A stretch of DNA of 64,000 nt, from contig NZ_CP165783.1 of the NCBI RefSeq assembly GCF_000513895.2, positions 310,001-374,000 of the forward strand. The letters are read 5' to 3'. The DNA is from Ensifer sp. WSM1721 (GTDB lineage: Bacteria > Pseudomonadota > Alphaproteobacteria > Rhizobiales > Rhizobiaceae). Positions 1 to 8,507 of the stretch are shown piece after piece; the first letter of the stretch is position 1, and every line of letters starts with the position of its first letter. A model generated the notes under the pieces. That model was not told the origin of the DNA. It saw nothing but the letters and a program-made list of their open reading frames with translations, and did not search any database. A program made the translations under genes and the position numbers.

Positions 1-666
1 TTCCCAGGCGAGAAGCACGTCGCCGAGGCCGCGCTGGACGAAGGTCGTCGTTGCGCCACGGGCCCCGGTGTCGAGGACCGGAACATGCTTGAAGAGCTGC
101 GCGACGTATTCCTGTGCCTTGGCATCGTCGCCGTTGTTGGCGACGCGGGCCCAGGCCCAGGCGGCGAGGAAGTTCCAACGGGCGCCGCCGGAGGTCTTCG
201 GGTTCGGCGTGATCACCTGGATGCCGTCTTTGGTGAGGTCACCCCAATCCTTAATGCCTTTCGGGTTGCCCTTGCGGACGAGGAAGACGATCGTCGATGT
301 GTAGGGAGAGCTGTTGTTTTCCAGCCGCCCTTTCCAGTCGGCGGGGATCTTGCCGGTTGCGGTGGCGATCGCGTCGATGTCGGCTTCGAGAGCCAAAGTG
401 ACCACGTCCGCTTCCAGCCCGTCGATCACCGACCGCGCCTGCTTGCCGGAGCCGCCATGCGACGTCTGGATCGTCACCGTTTCGCCGGTATCGGCCTTCC
501 ACTTTTCGGTGAAGGCAGCGTTGAAATCCTTGTACAGTTCCCGTGTCGGATCGTAGGAAACATTGAGGATTGTCGCATCCGCATGAGCGGGGCCGACTGA
601 ACCAAGCTGTAGGCTTCCGACCACGAGGGCTAATTTAATTATTCCGGCAAGTGTTCTCGAGCTCAT
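1..666 (-). CDS. sbp: Sulfate ABC transporter, periplasmic sulfate-binding protein (3' part off the window)
   Basis: This periplasmic protein captures sulfate for an ABC importer. Translating the minus strand from ATG at 666 gives an open frame to the window edge (222 codons, C-terminus missing). A signal peptide of about 28 residues ends in GPAHA-DA. The mature part starts [11 protein letters not shown] and contains [16 protein letters not shown] and ADVVTLAL, which are hallmarks of the Sbp/CysP sulfate-binding family. The GGSGKQ segment belongs to the anion pocket in that family. A GAGG-like ribosome site lies just upstream. The permease and ATPase genes (cysT, cysW, cysA) would be expected beyond position 1. 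It is notable that sulfate activation genes occur 14 kb away. Thiosulfate binding cannot be excluded from sequence alone. Confidence 0.9.
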   Translation of the reverse strand, partial: MSSRTLAGIIKLALVVGSLQLGSVGPAHADATILNVSYDPTRELYKDFNAAFTEKWKADTGETVTIQTSHGGSGKQARSVIDGLEADVVTLALEADIDAIATATGKIPADWKGRLENNSSPYTSTIVFLVRKGNPKGIKDWGDLTKDGIQVITPNPKTSGGARWNFLAAWAWARVANNGDDAKAQEYVAQLFKHVPVLDTGARGATTTFVQRGLGDVLLAWE

Positions 667-848
667 CTCGACCTCCATCCTTTGCCAGATAAAACTATCA
701 ATTTAATCAACTACCACAACGCAAACTTATGACGCGCCGGGCGGAATTCGTGAAATCTCATTTCGTTCTTTAGCTATTTGCCGGAATGCCTTGCCCGCTC
801 AGGTCCCCGCGGCATCCGCATTCCGCCTGCAAGATAGCACGGGATCTT

Positions 849-875
849 AGCGACGCACTAAAATTATGCGTCGCT
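849..875. terminator. Stem-loop downstream of the PLP-enzyme gene
   Basis: AGCGACGCA pairs perfectly with TGCGTCGCT (9 bp) around a 9-nt loop. It lies about 75 bp past the stop of the minus-strand gene ending at 951. No clear U-run follows on either strand, so termination is inferred from position only. It could also be a spacer hairpin in the leader of the sulfate-binding gene. Confidence 0.4.
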
Positions 876-950
876 CGATAGCAGCCGCTGCGCAAAGAAG
901 CGGCCCGGCTTGCCCGCGTTGGATGCCGAGGGGACGTCCAGCCAACAGAA

Positions 951-2009
951 TTAAAGGACGCAGCCGCGGGCGGGGATGGGCCATTGCCCTTTCGGCTTTC
1001 CGCCCTCGAGGATGTGCACGGCGTCAACCATGTTGGTAACGACGCAGGCGTGGTTCGGAACGATGCGGACCTGCTCGCCGACCTTGAGGCCGATCGGCCC
1101 GTCCGACACGAGGCGGCCGTGCTCCTCCGAGAGCTGGTCGATCCGGATGTCGTCGCGGCCGAGGACATGGCCAAAGCCGCTGAGCCCGAGGAGGTCCGAA
1201 GTCAGGACCTTGCTGCCGGCGTCGATGATCGCCCTGTTTTCCGCCGGGGCGGAGACGACGGTCGCAAGCACGGTTAGCGCGCAGTCTTCCCAAGTGGCCA
1301 CGCCGCGGACGACGAGTGAGCGGTCGTTATAGATATAGGTTCCCGGCCGATATTCCGTGGTGATGGGCGCTTCCGCCGCTTCCATCATGCCCGGAGTACC
1401 GCCGGAGGTAATGGTCGGCACTTTGAGCCCATCCGCCTCGATCAGCCGCTTCGCCTCGCTCATGAAGGATTGTACCCGGGCCGCGCCGTCGGCCGGCGGA
1501 TAGGTCATCAAACCGCCGAAGCGCAAACCGGGAGCATCGCCGATCCGGCGGGCAAGCATGGCGGCTTCCGTGGGCGTCGCGACGCCGCAACGGTCGGCGC
1601 CCGTATTGCATTCGACGAGCACGGCCAGCGGCTTGCCGGCATGGGCGAAGTGAACGGACAAACCGTCGATGACCGTTTGATTGTCCGCCACCACGCTGAG
1701 GGTGACCCGTTCGTTCAACCTTTCGAGACGCGCGAGCTTTTCTTTCCCGAGGATATTGTAGGTGATCAGCACGTCCTTGATCCGGGCGCTGCCGTCGACC
1801 ATCGCCTCCGCTTCGGTCACCTTTTGACAGGTGATGCCGATCGCTCCGGCGTCGAGCTGCAGTTCGGCCATCTGCGGCAGCTTGTGCGTCTTTATGTGCG
1901 GGCGCACGCCGATGCCGTTCCGATCGGCATAGTCCTGAAACCTGCGGATGTTGCGCCGCGCGATGTCGATATCGACCAAGACGGCGGGGGTTTCGATCGG
2001 CAGGGTCAT
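951..2009 (-). CDS. PLP-dependent D-amino acid lyase, D-serine dehydratase / D-threonine aldolase family
   Basis: This is a fold-type III (alanine-racemase-like) PLP enzyme that cleaves or dehydrates D-3-hydroxy amino acids. The 352-residue protein carries the PLP-lysine motif RPHIKTHK at residues 36-43 and a glycine-rich TSGGTPGM phosphate-binding stretch. Near the C-terminus it has PNHAC, giving metal ligands His320 and Cys322. From what I recall of the family, His-x-Cys is the zinc site of D-serine and D-threo-3-hydroxyaspartate dehydratases, while true D-threonine aldolases use His-x-Asp. I therefore favour a dehydratase. It is divergent from an amino acid ABC operon that includes RidA, a protein that hydrolyses the enamine products of such dehydratases. 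The exact substrate is not shown by the sequence. Confidence 0.8.
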   Translation of the reverse strand: MTLPIETPAVLVDIDIARRNIRRFQDYADRNGIGVRPHIKTHKLPQMAELQLDAGAIGITCQKVTEAEAMVDGSARIKDVLITYNILGKEKLARLERLNERVTLSVVADNQTVIDGLSVHFAHAGKPLAVLVECNTGADRCGVATPTEAAMLARRIGDAPGLRFGGLMTYPPADGAARVQSFMSEAKRLIEADGLKVPTITSGGTPGMMEAAEAPITTEYRPGTYIYNDRSLVVRGVATWEDCALTVLATVVSAPAENRAIIDAGSKVLTSDLLGLSGFGHVLGRDDIRIDQLSEEHGRLVSDGPIGLKVGEQVRIVPNHACVVTNMVDAVHILEGGKPKGQWPIPARGCVL

Positions 2010-2116
2010 GCGGCCTCAATCCTCCTCGGCAGGCGAAGATGGCGATTCTCGCCGATCCCGCTTGACAAGTTATGCACCGAGGCCTTTCATAGGTCAATCC
2101 AGTATTCGGGACTAAT

Positions 2117-2132
2117 GTCCAATATATTGGAC
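2117..2132. promoter_or_regulatory. Perfect 16-bp palindrome, candidate IclR operator
   Basis: GTCCAATATATTGGAC equals its own reverse complement over all 16 bases. It sits in the 160-bp gap between the divergent PLP-enzyme gene (start 2009) and the amino acid binding-protein gene (start 2170), 38 bp before the latter. IclR-family regulators bind short A/T-centred palindromes of this kind, and an IclR gene closes the operon at 5654-6466. The pairing of site and regulator is inferred. Confidence 0.6.
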
Positions 2133-2169
2133 TTATAACTTACCGGGAACAAAAAAGGGGAGATCTCCG

Positions 2170-3012
2170 ATGATCAAGACATTCGCTATCGCCGCGAGCC
2201 TTGCCATGGCAGCCTTGGCCGGCACGCCCGCCCATGCACAGCAACCGTCAAGCAAGCTCGACGAGGTCCTGGCCCGCGGCCATCTCATACTCGGCACCGG
2301 CAGCACCAACGCGCCATGGCACTTCAAGAGTGCCGAGGACAAGCTGCAGGGCTTCGACGTCGACATGGGCCGCATCATCGCCAAGGCGCTGTTCGGGGAT
2401 CCGGAGAAGATCGAGTTCGTCAACCAGTCGTCGGATGCCCGCATTCCGAACATCACCACCGGCAAGGTCGACATCACCTGCCAGTTCATGACCGTCACTG
2501 GCGAGCGAGCCCAGCAGATCGCTTTCACCATTCCTTACTATCGCGAGGGCGTCGGGCTGATGTTGAAGGGCGACGGCAAATATGCCGACTACGAGGCGCT
2601 GAAGGCCGCAGGGTCCTCGGTCACGGTTTCGGTGCTGCAAAACGTCTATGCGGAAGACATGGTGCATGCGGCTCTGCCCGAGGCCACCGTCGATCAGTAC
2701 GAGTCCCAGGATCTGATCTACCAGGCGCTCGAGTCCGGCCGTGCCGATGCCGCTGCCACCGATCAATCCTCACTTGCCTGGTACATGACCCAGAACCCCG
2801 GCCGCTACAAGGATGCCGGACACGGCTGGAACCCGCAGACCTATGCCTGCGGCGTCAAGCGCGGCGATCAGGATTGGCTGAATTTCGTCAACACCGCCCT
2901 GCACGAAGCCATGACCGGCGTCGAGTTCGATTTCTATGCGAAATCCTACAAGACCTGGTTCGGCAAGGATTTGACCCCGCCGCAGATCGGCTTCCCGATC
3001 GAGTACAAGTAA
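2170..3012 (+). CDS. Polar amino acid ABC transporter, substrate-binding protein
   Basis: This periplasmic binding protein delivers an amino acid to the two permeases encoded next. It has 280 residues with a signal peptide ending at THAQQ-type small residues (AGTPAHAQ). The mature protein has the SBP_bac_3 layout: LARGHLILGTGSTNAPWHF near the start, then GFDVDMGRIIAKALFG and an FVNQSSDARIPNITTGKVD segment typical of the carboxylate-binding domain. AAGAAAAAAGGGGAG-type purines just before ATG 2170 give a good ribosome site. The gene starts a transcription unit behind the palindrome at 2117. The divergent PLP enzyme suggests a hydroxy or D-amino acid as ligand; this is inference. Confidence 0.9.
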   Translation: MIKTFAIAASLAMAALAGTPAHAQQPSSKLDEVLARGHLILGTGSTNAPWHFKSAEDKLQGFDVDMGRIIAKALFGDPEKIEFVNQSSDARIPNITTGKVDITCQFMTVTGERAQQIAFTIPYYREGVGLMLKGDGKYADYEALKAAGSSVTVSVLQNVYAEDMVHAALPEATVDQYESQDLIYQALESGRADAAATDQSSLAWYMTQNPGRYKDAGHGWNPQTYACGVKRGDQDWLNFVNTALHEAMTGVEFDFYAKSYKTWFGKDLTPPQIGFPIEYK

Positions 3013-3076
3013 GCCCATCGGCGGCTCCGCCGGTCGGCGGCGCCGCCTTTCGCTTTGCTTAAGCTATGGCACGTCC

Positions 3077-3739
3077 ATGACCTATTCATTGAACTTCGCG
3101 GCCGTCTGGCGCTCGTTCGACCTTCTTTTGCAAGGGTTGGCGCTCAGTCTCGGGCTGGCGGTGGTCGCGATTCTCGCTGGTTGTGTAATCGGCTTGATCA
3201 CCGCCTTCGGCCTCGTTTCGAAGAGCGTCGTGCTGCGCAAGCCCGCCGGTCTCTATGTCACGATCATTCGCAACACGCCGATCCTCGTTCTCGTGCTCTT
3301 CAGCTATTTCGCCCTTCCCGAACTCGGCGTCCGCCTCGGCAAGATCGAGAGCTTCGTGGTGACGCTCGCGATCTATTCCGGCGCCTATCTCGCCGAAGTG
3401 TTCCGCGGTGGCCTCATCGCCATACCACCGGGGCAGCGCGAGGCGGGGCTCGCGATCGGGCTTAGCGAAATGCAGATCCGCACCTCCATCATCATTCCGC
3501 TGATGCTGCGCAACGTCCTTCCGTCGCTCGGCAGCACGATGATCTCGCTCTTCAAGGACACGTCGCTTGCGGCTGCGATCGCCGTGCCGGAACTGACCTT
3601 CGAGGCGCGCAAGATCAATGTCGAGACCTTCCGCGTGATCGAGACCTGGATCGTCGCAAGCTGCCTCTATGTCGCAACCTGTTCGCTGCTGGCCGCGCTG
3701 ATGCGCGCCGTCGAGCGGCGTCTCGCCGTGCCGAGGTGA
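3077..3739 (+). CDS. Polar amino acid ABC transporter, permease (first)
   Basis: This inner-membrane subunit of the importer has 220 residues and the HisM/GlnP layout. An N-terminal helix follows LLLQGLALSLGLAVVAI, the loop motif IRNTPILVLVLF comes before the middle helices, and the EAA motif (EVFRGGLIAIPPGQREAGLAIG) is at about residues 105-130, where the ATPase docks. The stop overlaps the GTG start of the next permease by 4 bp, a sign of translational coupling. The spacer of 64 bp from the binding-protein gene carries a GC-rich stretch but no clear terminator. Confidence 0.92.
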   Translation: MTYSLNFAAVWRSFDLLLQGLALSLGLAVVAILAGCVIGLITAFGLVSKSVVLRKPAGLYVTIIRNTPILVLVLFSYFALPELGVRLGKIESFVVTLAIYSGAYLAEVFRGGLIAIPPGQREAGLAIGLSEMQIRTSIIIPLMLRNVLPSLGSTMISLFKDTSLAAAIAVPELTFEARKINVETFRVIETWIVASCLYVATCSLLAALMRAVERRLAVPR

Positions 3740-4404
3740 TCGCCATGGATTTCGGTTTTCTCGATCAGCTCTGGGTCGCCCGCATTCCGCTCCTCAAGGG
3801 CCTCGGCGTATCGATCTCGATTTCACTTCTCTCGATTGTGGCCGGCACGGTCCTCGGCATCTTCGTCGGACTGGCACTCGTCTACGCTTATAGGCCGGTT
3901 CAGTGGCTGGTGCGGGGTTATACGGACTTCATCCGCGGCACGCCGGTGCTCGTGCTGGTGCTTGCGAGCTACTATGTGTTGAGCACCGTCGGTATCGATC
4001 TCGGCCCGTTCCAGGCAGGCGTGCTGGCGCTTGCGGTCTTCTGCAGTTCGCATGTCGGCGAGTTAGTGCGCGGCGCGCTGCAGTCGATCCCCAAGGGCCA
4101 GACCGAGGCCGCCAAGGCGATCGGGCTCACCTTTCCGCAGACCTTCGCCTATGTGCTCGGCCCGCAGGCGCTGCGCCAGGCGCTGCCCGCCTGGGTCAAC
4201 ACGGCCGCCGAAATGGTCAAGGCCTCGACACTGCTTTCGATCATCGGCGTCGGCGAGTTGCTCCTGCGCACGCAGGAAGTGATCTCGCGCACCTTCATGA
4301 GCCTCGAATTCTATTTCTTCGCAGGCTTCCTCTATTTCGTCATCAATTACGGCATCGAGCGCTTCGGTCGTTACGTCGAGCGCAAGACCGCCGTTCCGTC
4401 GTGA
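3736..4404 (+). CDS. Polar amino acid ABC transporter, permease (second)
   Basis: This is the second membrane subunit, 222 residues from GTG 3736, which overlaps the previous stop by 4 bp. An in-frame ATG at 3745 is an alternative start. It shows the same family marks as its partner: [15 protein letters not shown] before the central helices and an EAA loop reading [20 protein letters not shown]. About five membrane helices are visible. The two permeases would form a heterodimer served by the ATPase encoded at 4419. This is the usual gene order for HAAT/PAAT importers. Confidence 0.92.
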   Translation: MIAMDFGFLDQLWVARIPLLKGLGVSISISLLSIVAGTVLGIFVGLALVYAYRPVQWLVRGYTDFIRGTPVLVLVLASYYVLSTVGIDLGPFQAGVLALAVFCSSHVGELVRGALQSIPKGQTEAAKAIGLTFPQTFAYVLGPQALRQALPAWVNTAAEMVKASTLLSIIGVGELLLRTQEVISRTFMSLEFYFFAGFLYFVINYGIERFGRYVERKTAVPS

Positions 4405-4418
4405 GGCTTCGCAATCCG

Positions 4419-5186
4419 ATGACCAATCTTCTTGAAATACGCGATCTTCACAAACGCTACGGCACGGTCGAGGTGCTGAAGGGCGTCGATTGCTCAATGC
4501 GCCAAGGCGAGGTGATCAGCATCATCGGCTCCAGCGGCTCCGGCAAGACGACGATGCTCCGCTGTATCAACATGCTGGAAGAGTTCCAGGGCGGCACGAT
4601 CTCGATCGACGGCCAGGAAATCGGCTACGAGACGGTGGGCGGCGTGCGCCGCCGCAAGCCGGAGCGGGAGATCGCCCGCCAGCGCGCGCTCACCGGCATG
4701 GCCTTCCAGCAGTTCAACCTTTTCCCGCATATGACCGCGGCAGGCAACGTCATGCTGGGGCTCGTCAAGGTCAAGAAGATGAGCCGCGACGAGGCAAGGG
4801 GACTGGCGGAGAAATGGCTCGACCGCGTCGGTCTGCTCTCGCGCAAGGATCACTATCCCGGCCAGCTTTCCGGCGGCCAGCAGCAACGCGTCGCGATCGC
4901 GCGCGCCATCGCCATGAATCCGAAGCTGATGCTCTTCGACGAGGTGACCTCGGCGCTCGATCCCGAACTCGTCAACGAGGTGCTGCAGGTGATCAAGGGG
5001 CTCGCCGAGGACGGCATGAGCATGCTCATCGTCACCCACGAGATGCGCTTTGCCTATGAGGTGTCCTCCCGCGTCATCTTCATGAACCAGGGGCGCATCG
5101 GCGAGGAGGGCAATCCGCGGGAGATGTTCCTGAAGCCCAAGACCGAGCGGCTGGCGGAATTTCTGAAGACCTCGACGTTCAACTAA
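4419..5186 (+). CDS. Polar amino acid ABC transporter, ATP-binding protein
   Basis: This 255-residue ATPase powers the importer. Walker A is GSSGSGKTT, the ABC signature is LSGGQQQR, and Walker B is [14 protein letters not shown] followed by the switch histidine in LIVTHEM. All are intact. I start it at ATG 4419, where the family sequence [15 protein letters not shown] begins. The frame stays open far upstream through the permease gene, and a GTG at 4401 overlapping the permease stop is a possible alternative. A slightly longer than usual insert (around [11 protein letters not shown]) separates Walker A from the Q-loop, as in some rhizobial homologues. Confidence 0.92.
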   Translation: MTNLLEIRDLHKRYGTVEVLKGVDCSMRQGEVISIIGSSGSGKTTMLRCINMLEEFQGGTISIDGQEIGYETVGGVRRRKPEREIARQRALTGMAFQQFNLFPHMTAAGNVMLGLVKVKKMSRDEARGLAEKWLDRVGLLSRKDHYPGQLSGGQQQRVAIARAIAMNPKLMLFDEVTSALDPELVNEVLQVIKGLAEDGMSMLIVTHEMRFAYEVSSRVIFMNQGRIGEEGNPREMFLKPKTERLAEFLKTSTFN

Positions 5187-5203
5187 CAACAATCGAAAGA
5201 GAA

Positions 5204-5599
5204 ATGGAGTGTATTGTGACGATCAAGCGTTATGGAACGGGCGAAACCGGTGCGGGCAAGCAGCCCTTGCCCTTTGCACGCGCGGTCGAGGCGAACGGCT
5301 GGCTTTATGTTTCGGGGCAGGTCGCCATGGAAAAGGGTGAGATCATCGCCGGCGGCATCGTTGCCGAGAGCCGCAAGGCGATCGAGAACATGATCGCCAT
5401 CCTCAATGAGGCGGGCTATGGCCTCGAAGACGTCGTCCGTGTCGGCGTCTGGCTCGACGATCCGCGCGACTTCTGGACCTTCAACGGCGTTTATGCGGAA
5501 TATTTCGGCAAGCATCCGCCGGCGCGTGCCTGCGTTCAATCGCGCATGATGGTCGACTGCAAGGTTGAAGTTGACTGTGTCGCCTACAAGGCTAAATGA
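5204..5599 (+). CDS. RidA family protein (enamine/imine deaminase-like)
   Basis: RidA (YjgF/YER057c/UK114) proteins form trimers and hydrolyse reactive enamines and imines such as 2-aminoacrylate released by PLP dehydratases. The 131-residue product shows the family core: GWLYVSGQVAME, then AIENMIAILNEAGYGLEDVV, and the substrate arginine in PPARACVQ near residue 109. A late Glu in KVEVDCVAY also matches. ATG 5204 follows a GAAAGAGAA tract. A GTG at 5216, preceded by GGAG at 6-nt spacing, is an equally good start and would match the family N-terminus (TIKRYG) better. Its place between the transporter and regulator fits detoxification of the PLP enzyme's product. Confidence 0.88.
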   Translation: MECIVTIKRYGTGETGAGKQPLPFARAVEANGWLYVSGQVAMEKGEIIAGGIVAESRKAIENMIAILNEAGYGLEDVVRVGVWLDDPRDFWTFNGVYAEYFGKHPPARACVQSRMMVDCKVEVDCVAYKAK

Positions 5600-5653
5600 G
5601 GTGAATCCAGCCCGCTTCTGAACGGGCCTTCACGAATTGACATCGAGGATGCG

Positions 5654-6466
5654 ATGGCGGAAGCGGCAGATACCATCAATCGCAGGGCGCGGGGGCTCGA
5701 CCGGGCCTTCGAGATACTCGACTATCTGCGTCTGCAGCGTCAACCATTGCGCCCGAACGAGATCGCCCAAGGTATCGGCGCGCCGCGATCTTCGGTCTAT
5801 GAACTCGTCAATCTGCTGCTCCGCCAAGGCGTGATCGAATACCGCGGCGATGACGGCCGCGTCTTTCTCGGCCGCAAGCTCTATTTCCTCGGCGCGGCTT
5901 ATGCCGAGCAGTTCGACCTCATGCGCGAGTGCGAGCATCTGCTGGCCCGAATCGCCGAAGAAACGCGTGAAACGGCCCAGATGTGCCAGCTCGAAGGCAA
6001 CAAATATGCCGTCGTGCTGATGAACGAGGGCAGCCGCCCGTTCCGCATCTCCACCAATATCGGTGAGCCGGTCGCGATTCCGTGGACCGCCTCGGGCCGC
6101 CTCCTCGTCGACCATATGAGCGACGAGGAGATACTGGCCTTCATCCCCGAAGAGGATTTCGTGCTGCCGAGCGGCAGGCGTCTCGATCCATCCGAGTTCA
6201 TCGCCCAGGTCCGCCAGGCCAAGAAGGATGGCTATTTCACCTTCAACAGCATCGTCGACAGCTTCACTCACTGCTTTGCCGTGCCCGTCTATGACGCGGA
6301 AGGGATCTGCGTCGCGACGCTCTGCCTCGTCGCACCGAAGGAGGACGGTCTGCGCAATCGGGAGACCTATCTTCGCGTGCTGATCGATGGGGCGAGCGAG
6401 CTATCGGAGAAGCTCGGCTACCGGCAGGACCACGCGCCGGCGGCGCGGACCGCCGCAGGCCGCTGA
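5654..6466 (+). CDS. IclR family transcriptional regulator
   Basis: This DNA-binding regulator has 270 residues. The winged helix-turn-helix spans about residues 15-75 (RAFEILDYLRL, then PRSSVYELVNLLLRQGVI). A C-terminal IclR effector domain follows, with the typical VAIPWTASGRLLVDHMSDEE segment and the later VPVYDAEGICVATLCLV strand. It is the last gene of the amino acid transport operon and most likely controls that operon and the divergent PLP enzyme through the palindrome at 2117-2132. Whether it represses or activates, and what the effector is, cannot be read from the sequence. Its stop faces the ATPase gene at 6495. Confidence 0.9.
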   Translation: MAEAADTINRRARGLDRAFEILDYLRLQRQPLRPNEIAQGIGAPRSSVYELVNLLLRQGVIEYRGDDGRVFLGRKLYFLGAAYAEQFDLMRECEHLLARIAEETRETAQMCQLEGNKYAVVLMNEGSRPFRISTNIGEPVAIPWTASGRLLVDHMSDEEILAFIPEEDFVLPSGRRLDPSEFIAQVRQAKKDGYFTFNSIVDSFTHCFAVPVYDAEGICVATLCLVAPKEDGLRNRETYLRVLIDGASELSEKLGYRQDHAPAARTAAGR

Positions 6467-6478
6467 CTGCTGCAGTCA
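6464..6478. terminator. Short palindrome between two convergent genes
   Basis: TGACTGC-T-GCAGTCA overlaps the IclR stop codon and fills half of the 28-bp gap between convergent genes. It could act as a weak bidirectional terminator, but the stem is only 6-7 bp and there is no U-run. Confidence 0.25.
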
Positions 6479-6494
6479 AAACCGAAGACGGCGG

Positions 6495-7574
6495 TTATGC
6501 TGCTCGAAGCGAGCGGCCGCTGCTCGGATCGAAGAGATGCAGCGCGGCCTCGTCAAAGGTGAAGGCATGAGTTGATCCCATGCTCAGCGCCGTGCGCGGC
6601 GGCAGGGACGCGATGATGCGCTGTTTACCGACTATTGCCGTGGTCACGAGTTCCGGCCCCGTCAGCTCTACGACCTCCACACGCGCCATCAATCTCGGGC
6701 CCGGTGAGCCGGCCGCGAGCCGCAGGACTTCCGGCCGGATGCCGACCTTGACGGGTCGCCCCGCGGCGGCGCTTTTGAAGCTCGCCGGCAGCGGAAGGAT
6801 TTCCTCGCAACCGTCGAGCATCAGCCCGCTTCCGGTCACCTCGGCGTCGAGGATGTTCATTGGCGGTGAGCCGACGAAGCCGGCAACATAGAGCGTCTCG
6901 GGCCGGTCATAGATCTCTTCGGGCGTGCCGAGCTGTTCGATCCGACCCTCGCGCATGACGGCGATGCGGGTTGCGAGCGTCATCGCCTCGATCTGGTCGT
7001 GTGTGACGTAGACGACGGTGGTCTTCAGAATCTGATGCAGGCGTTTGAGTTCGGTTCGCATCTCCATCCTGAGCTTGGCGTCGAGATTGGAGAGCGGCTC
7101 GTCGAAGAGGAAAACCTGCGGGTTGCGCACCAGCGCCCTGCCGATCGCGACTCGTTGGCGCTGGCCACCGGAAAGCTGGCTTGGCTTGCGGTCCAGCAGA
7201 TTCTCGATCTGGAGCAGTTTCGCCGTCTCACACACCGCCTTCTCGCGCTCGGCGGTCGCCACCTTGCGCATCTCGAGCCCGAAGCCGATGTTGCGGGCGA
7301 CGCTCATGTTCGGATAGAGCGCGTAGGACTGGAACACCATTGCGATGTCCCGATCCTTGGGATGGACCCCGAGGACGGAGCGCTCGCCGATCAGGATGTC
7401 GCCGCCGCTCGGTTCGGCCAGTCCGGCGATGATGTTCAGAAGCGTGGACTTGCCGCAGCCGGACGAGCCGAGCAGCACCAGGAACTCGCCGCTATCGAGT
7501 GCGATGTCGATGCCTTTCAAGGTTTCCACCTCGCCATAGCGCTTGTGGATGTTGCGGATTTCGAGTGCGCTCAT
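6495..7574 (-). CDS. Sugar ABC transporter, ATP-binding protein (UgpC/MalK type)
   Basis: This ATPase drives the carbohydrate importer encoded upstream. It has 359 residues with Walker A GSSGCGKST, signature LSGGQRQR, Walker B VFLFDEPLSNLDAKLR and the switch histidine in VTHDQIEAM. A C-terminal TOBE/OB-fold regulatory domain follows from about residue 235 (VAGFVGSPPMNILDAEV), as in UgpC and MalK. The start overlaps the stop of the kinase gene by 4 bp. It is the last gene of a six-gene operon whose order is binding protein, two permeases, SIS protein, kinase, ATPase. Confidence 0.93.
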   Translation of the reverse strand: MSALEIRNIHKRYGEVETLKGIDIALDSGEFLVLLGSSGCGKSTLLNIIAGLAEPSGGDILIGERSVLGVHPKDRDIAMVFQSYALYPNMSVARNIGFGLEMRKVATAEREKAVCETAKLLQIENLLDRKPSQLSGGQRQRVAIGRALVRNPQVFLFDEPLSNLDAKLRMEMRTELKRLHQILKTTVVYVTHDQIEAMTLATRIAVMREGRIEQLGTPEEIYDRPETLYVAGFVGSPPMNILDAEVTGSGLMLDGCEEILPLPASFKSAAAGRPVKVGIRPEVLRLAAGSPGPRLMARVEVVELTGPELVTTAIVGKQRIIASLPPRTALSMGSTHAFTFDEAALHLFDPSSGRSLRAA

Positions 7575-8506
7575 CGCTGACTTTCTTCGATAAAGGCAGA
7601 AAGGGGTTTGCCATAGCTGCGCGGCAGCGTGGAAATCGCCTCCGAGGCGACGGCGACGCCGGTCTTAAGGCAGACTTCGAGCGGCATGTCGGCGGCAAGC
7701 GCCGCCAGAAAGCCGGCATTGAAGACATCGCCGGCGCCGATCGTATCGACGACCTTGACCCGCGGTGCTGCGACGGAAAAGGCCTGTCCGTCCGGGGCGA
7801 GCGCAAGCGCGCCACGCGGGCCGCGTTTGACAACGACGATTGCATCGGCCGGCATCGCGCCCTTTAACCTGGCTGCCGCCTCGGCGGAATCGGATTGCCC
7901 CGTCAGCATGGTCGTCTCCACCTCGTTGAAGAGCGCGCAATGACAGCGCTTCAGCCAGCTCAAAGTCTTGAGCCTGTTCTCTTCCGTCCAACCCTCGATC
8001 GGCCAGCCGGTGTCGAGTGCCACTGCGACTTCGTGCTCGTCCGCCCAATCGAAGAGCTCGTCATAGGCGAGCGTCAGCGCATCGGTCAGGAACGAGCCTG
8101 AGAGCAGCGCGTAGCCGCCGCGAACCCGCTTTCCGTCGAGCATCGAGTGCACTTCTTGAAAGCTGAAGAGCGGCAGGTGACCTCGGGTGGTAAAGAAGGT
8201 GCGCTCGCCGTCGGGGTGGGTGATGCCGACCGAAAGCGTCGTGCCGACGGCCTCCACCGGCCAATCGCGGGACCGTTCGCCGAAGGCCTCCTTCAGCCAG
8301 CCGCCGAACTGGTCGTTGCCGACATTTGCGGCGATCTCGTAGTCGACGCCGAGCGAATCCCAGGCAAGCGCGTTGTTGCCGGCGCAGCCGCCGACGCGCA
8401 GCTCGTCGTGATCGACGATGATTTCGGTGCCGGCCTTCGGCCAGGGCTCGGCGGGACCGAGGATGAGGTCGACATTGACGTTGCCGATGGCTGCAAGCGG
8501 ACGCAT
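7571..8506 (-). CDS. PfkB-family sugar kinase (possible fructosamine/amino-sugar kinase)
   Basis: Ribokinase-fold kinase of 311 residues that phosphorylates an imported sugar or sugar derivative. The start is ATG 8506, where the family sequence AAIGNVNVDL begins. The first PfkB signature is GGCAGNNALAWDSLG near residue 37. The second is VDTIGAGDVFNAGF, which holds the catalytic Asp of the GAGD motif. It lies one base past the stop of the SIS gene and overlaps the ATPase gene by 4 bp. In characterised systems (frl in E. coli, fra in Salmonella) a PfkB kinase works with a SIS-domain deglycase on Amadori compounds. The same pair here suggests that role, but other ketose or amino-sugar substrates fit too. 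Confidence 0.85.
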   Translation of the reverse strand: MRPLAAIGNVNVDLILGPAEPWPKAGTEIIVDHDELRVGGCAGNNALAWDSLGVDYEIAANVGNDQFGGWLKEAFGERSRDWPVEAVGTTLSVGITHPDGERTFFTTRGHLPLFSFQEVHSMLDGKRVRGGYALLSGSFLTDALTLAYDELFDWADEHEVAVALDTGWPIEGWTEENRLKTLSWLKRCHCALFNEVETTMLTGQSDSAEAAARLKGAMPADAIVVVKRGPRGALALAPDGQAFSVAAPRVKVVDTIGAGDVFNAGFLAALAADMPLEVCLKTGVAVASEAISTLPRSYGKPLSAFIEESQR

Positions 8507-8507
8507 T

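Noticed and set aside
3903-4418. N-terminal extension of the amino acid ABC ATPase
   Set aside because: The frame is open through the permease gene, but the sequence is Arg/Ala-rich shadow; the true N-terminus begins at 4419.
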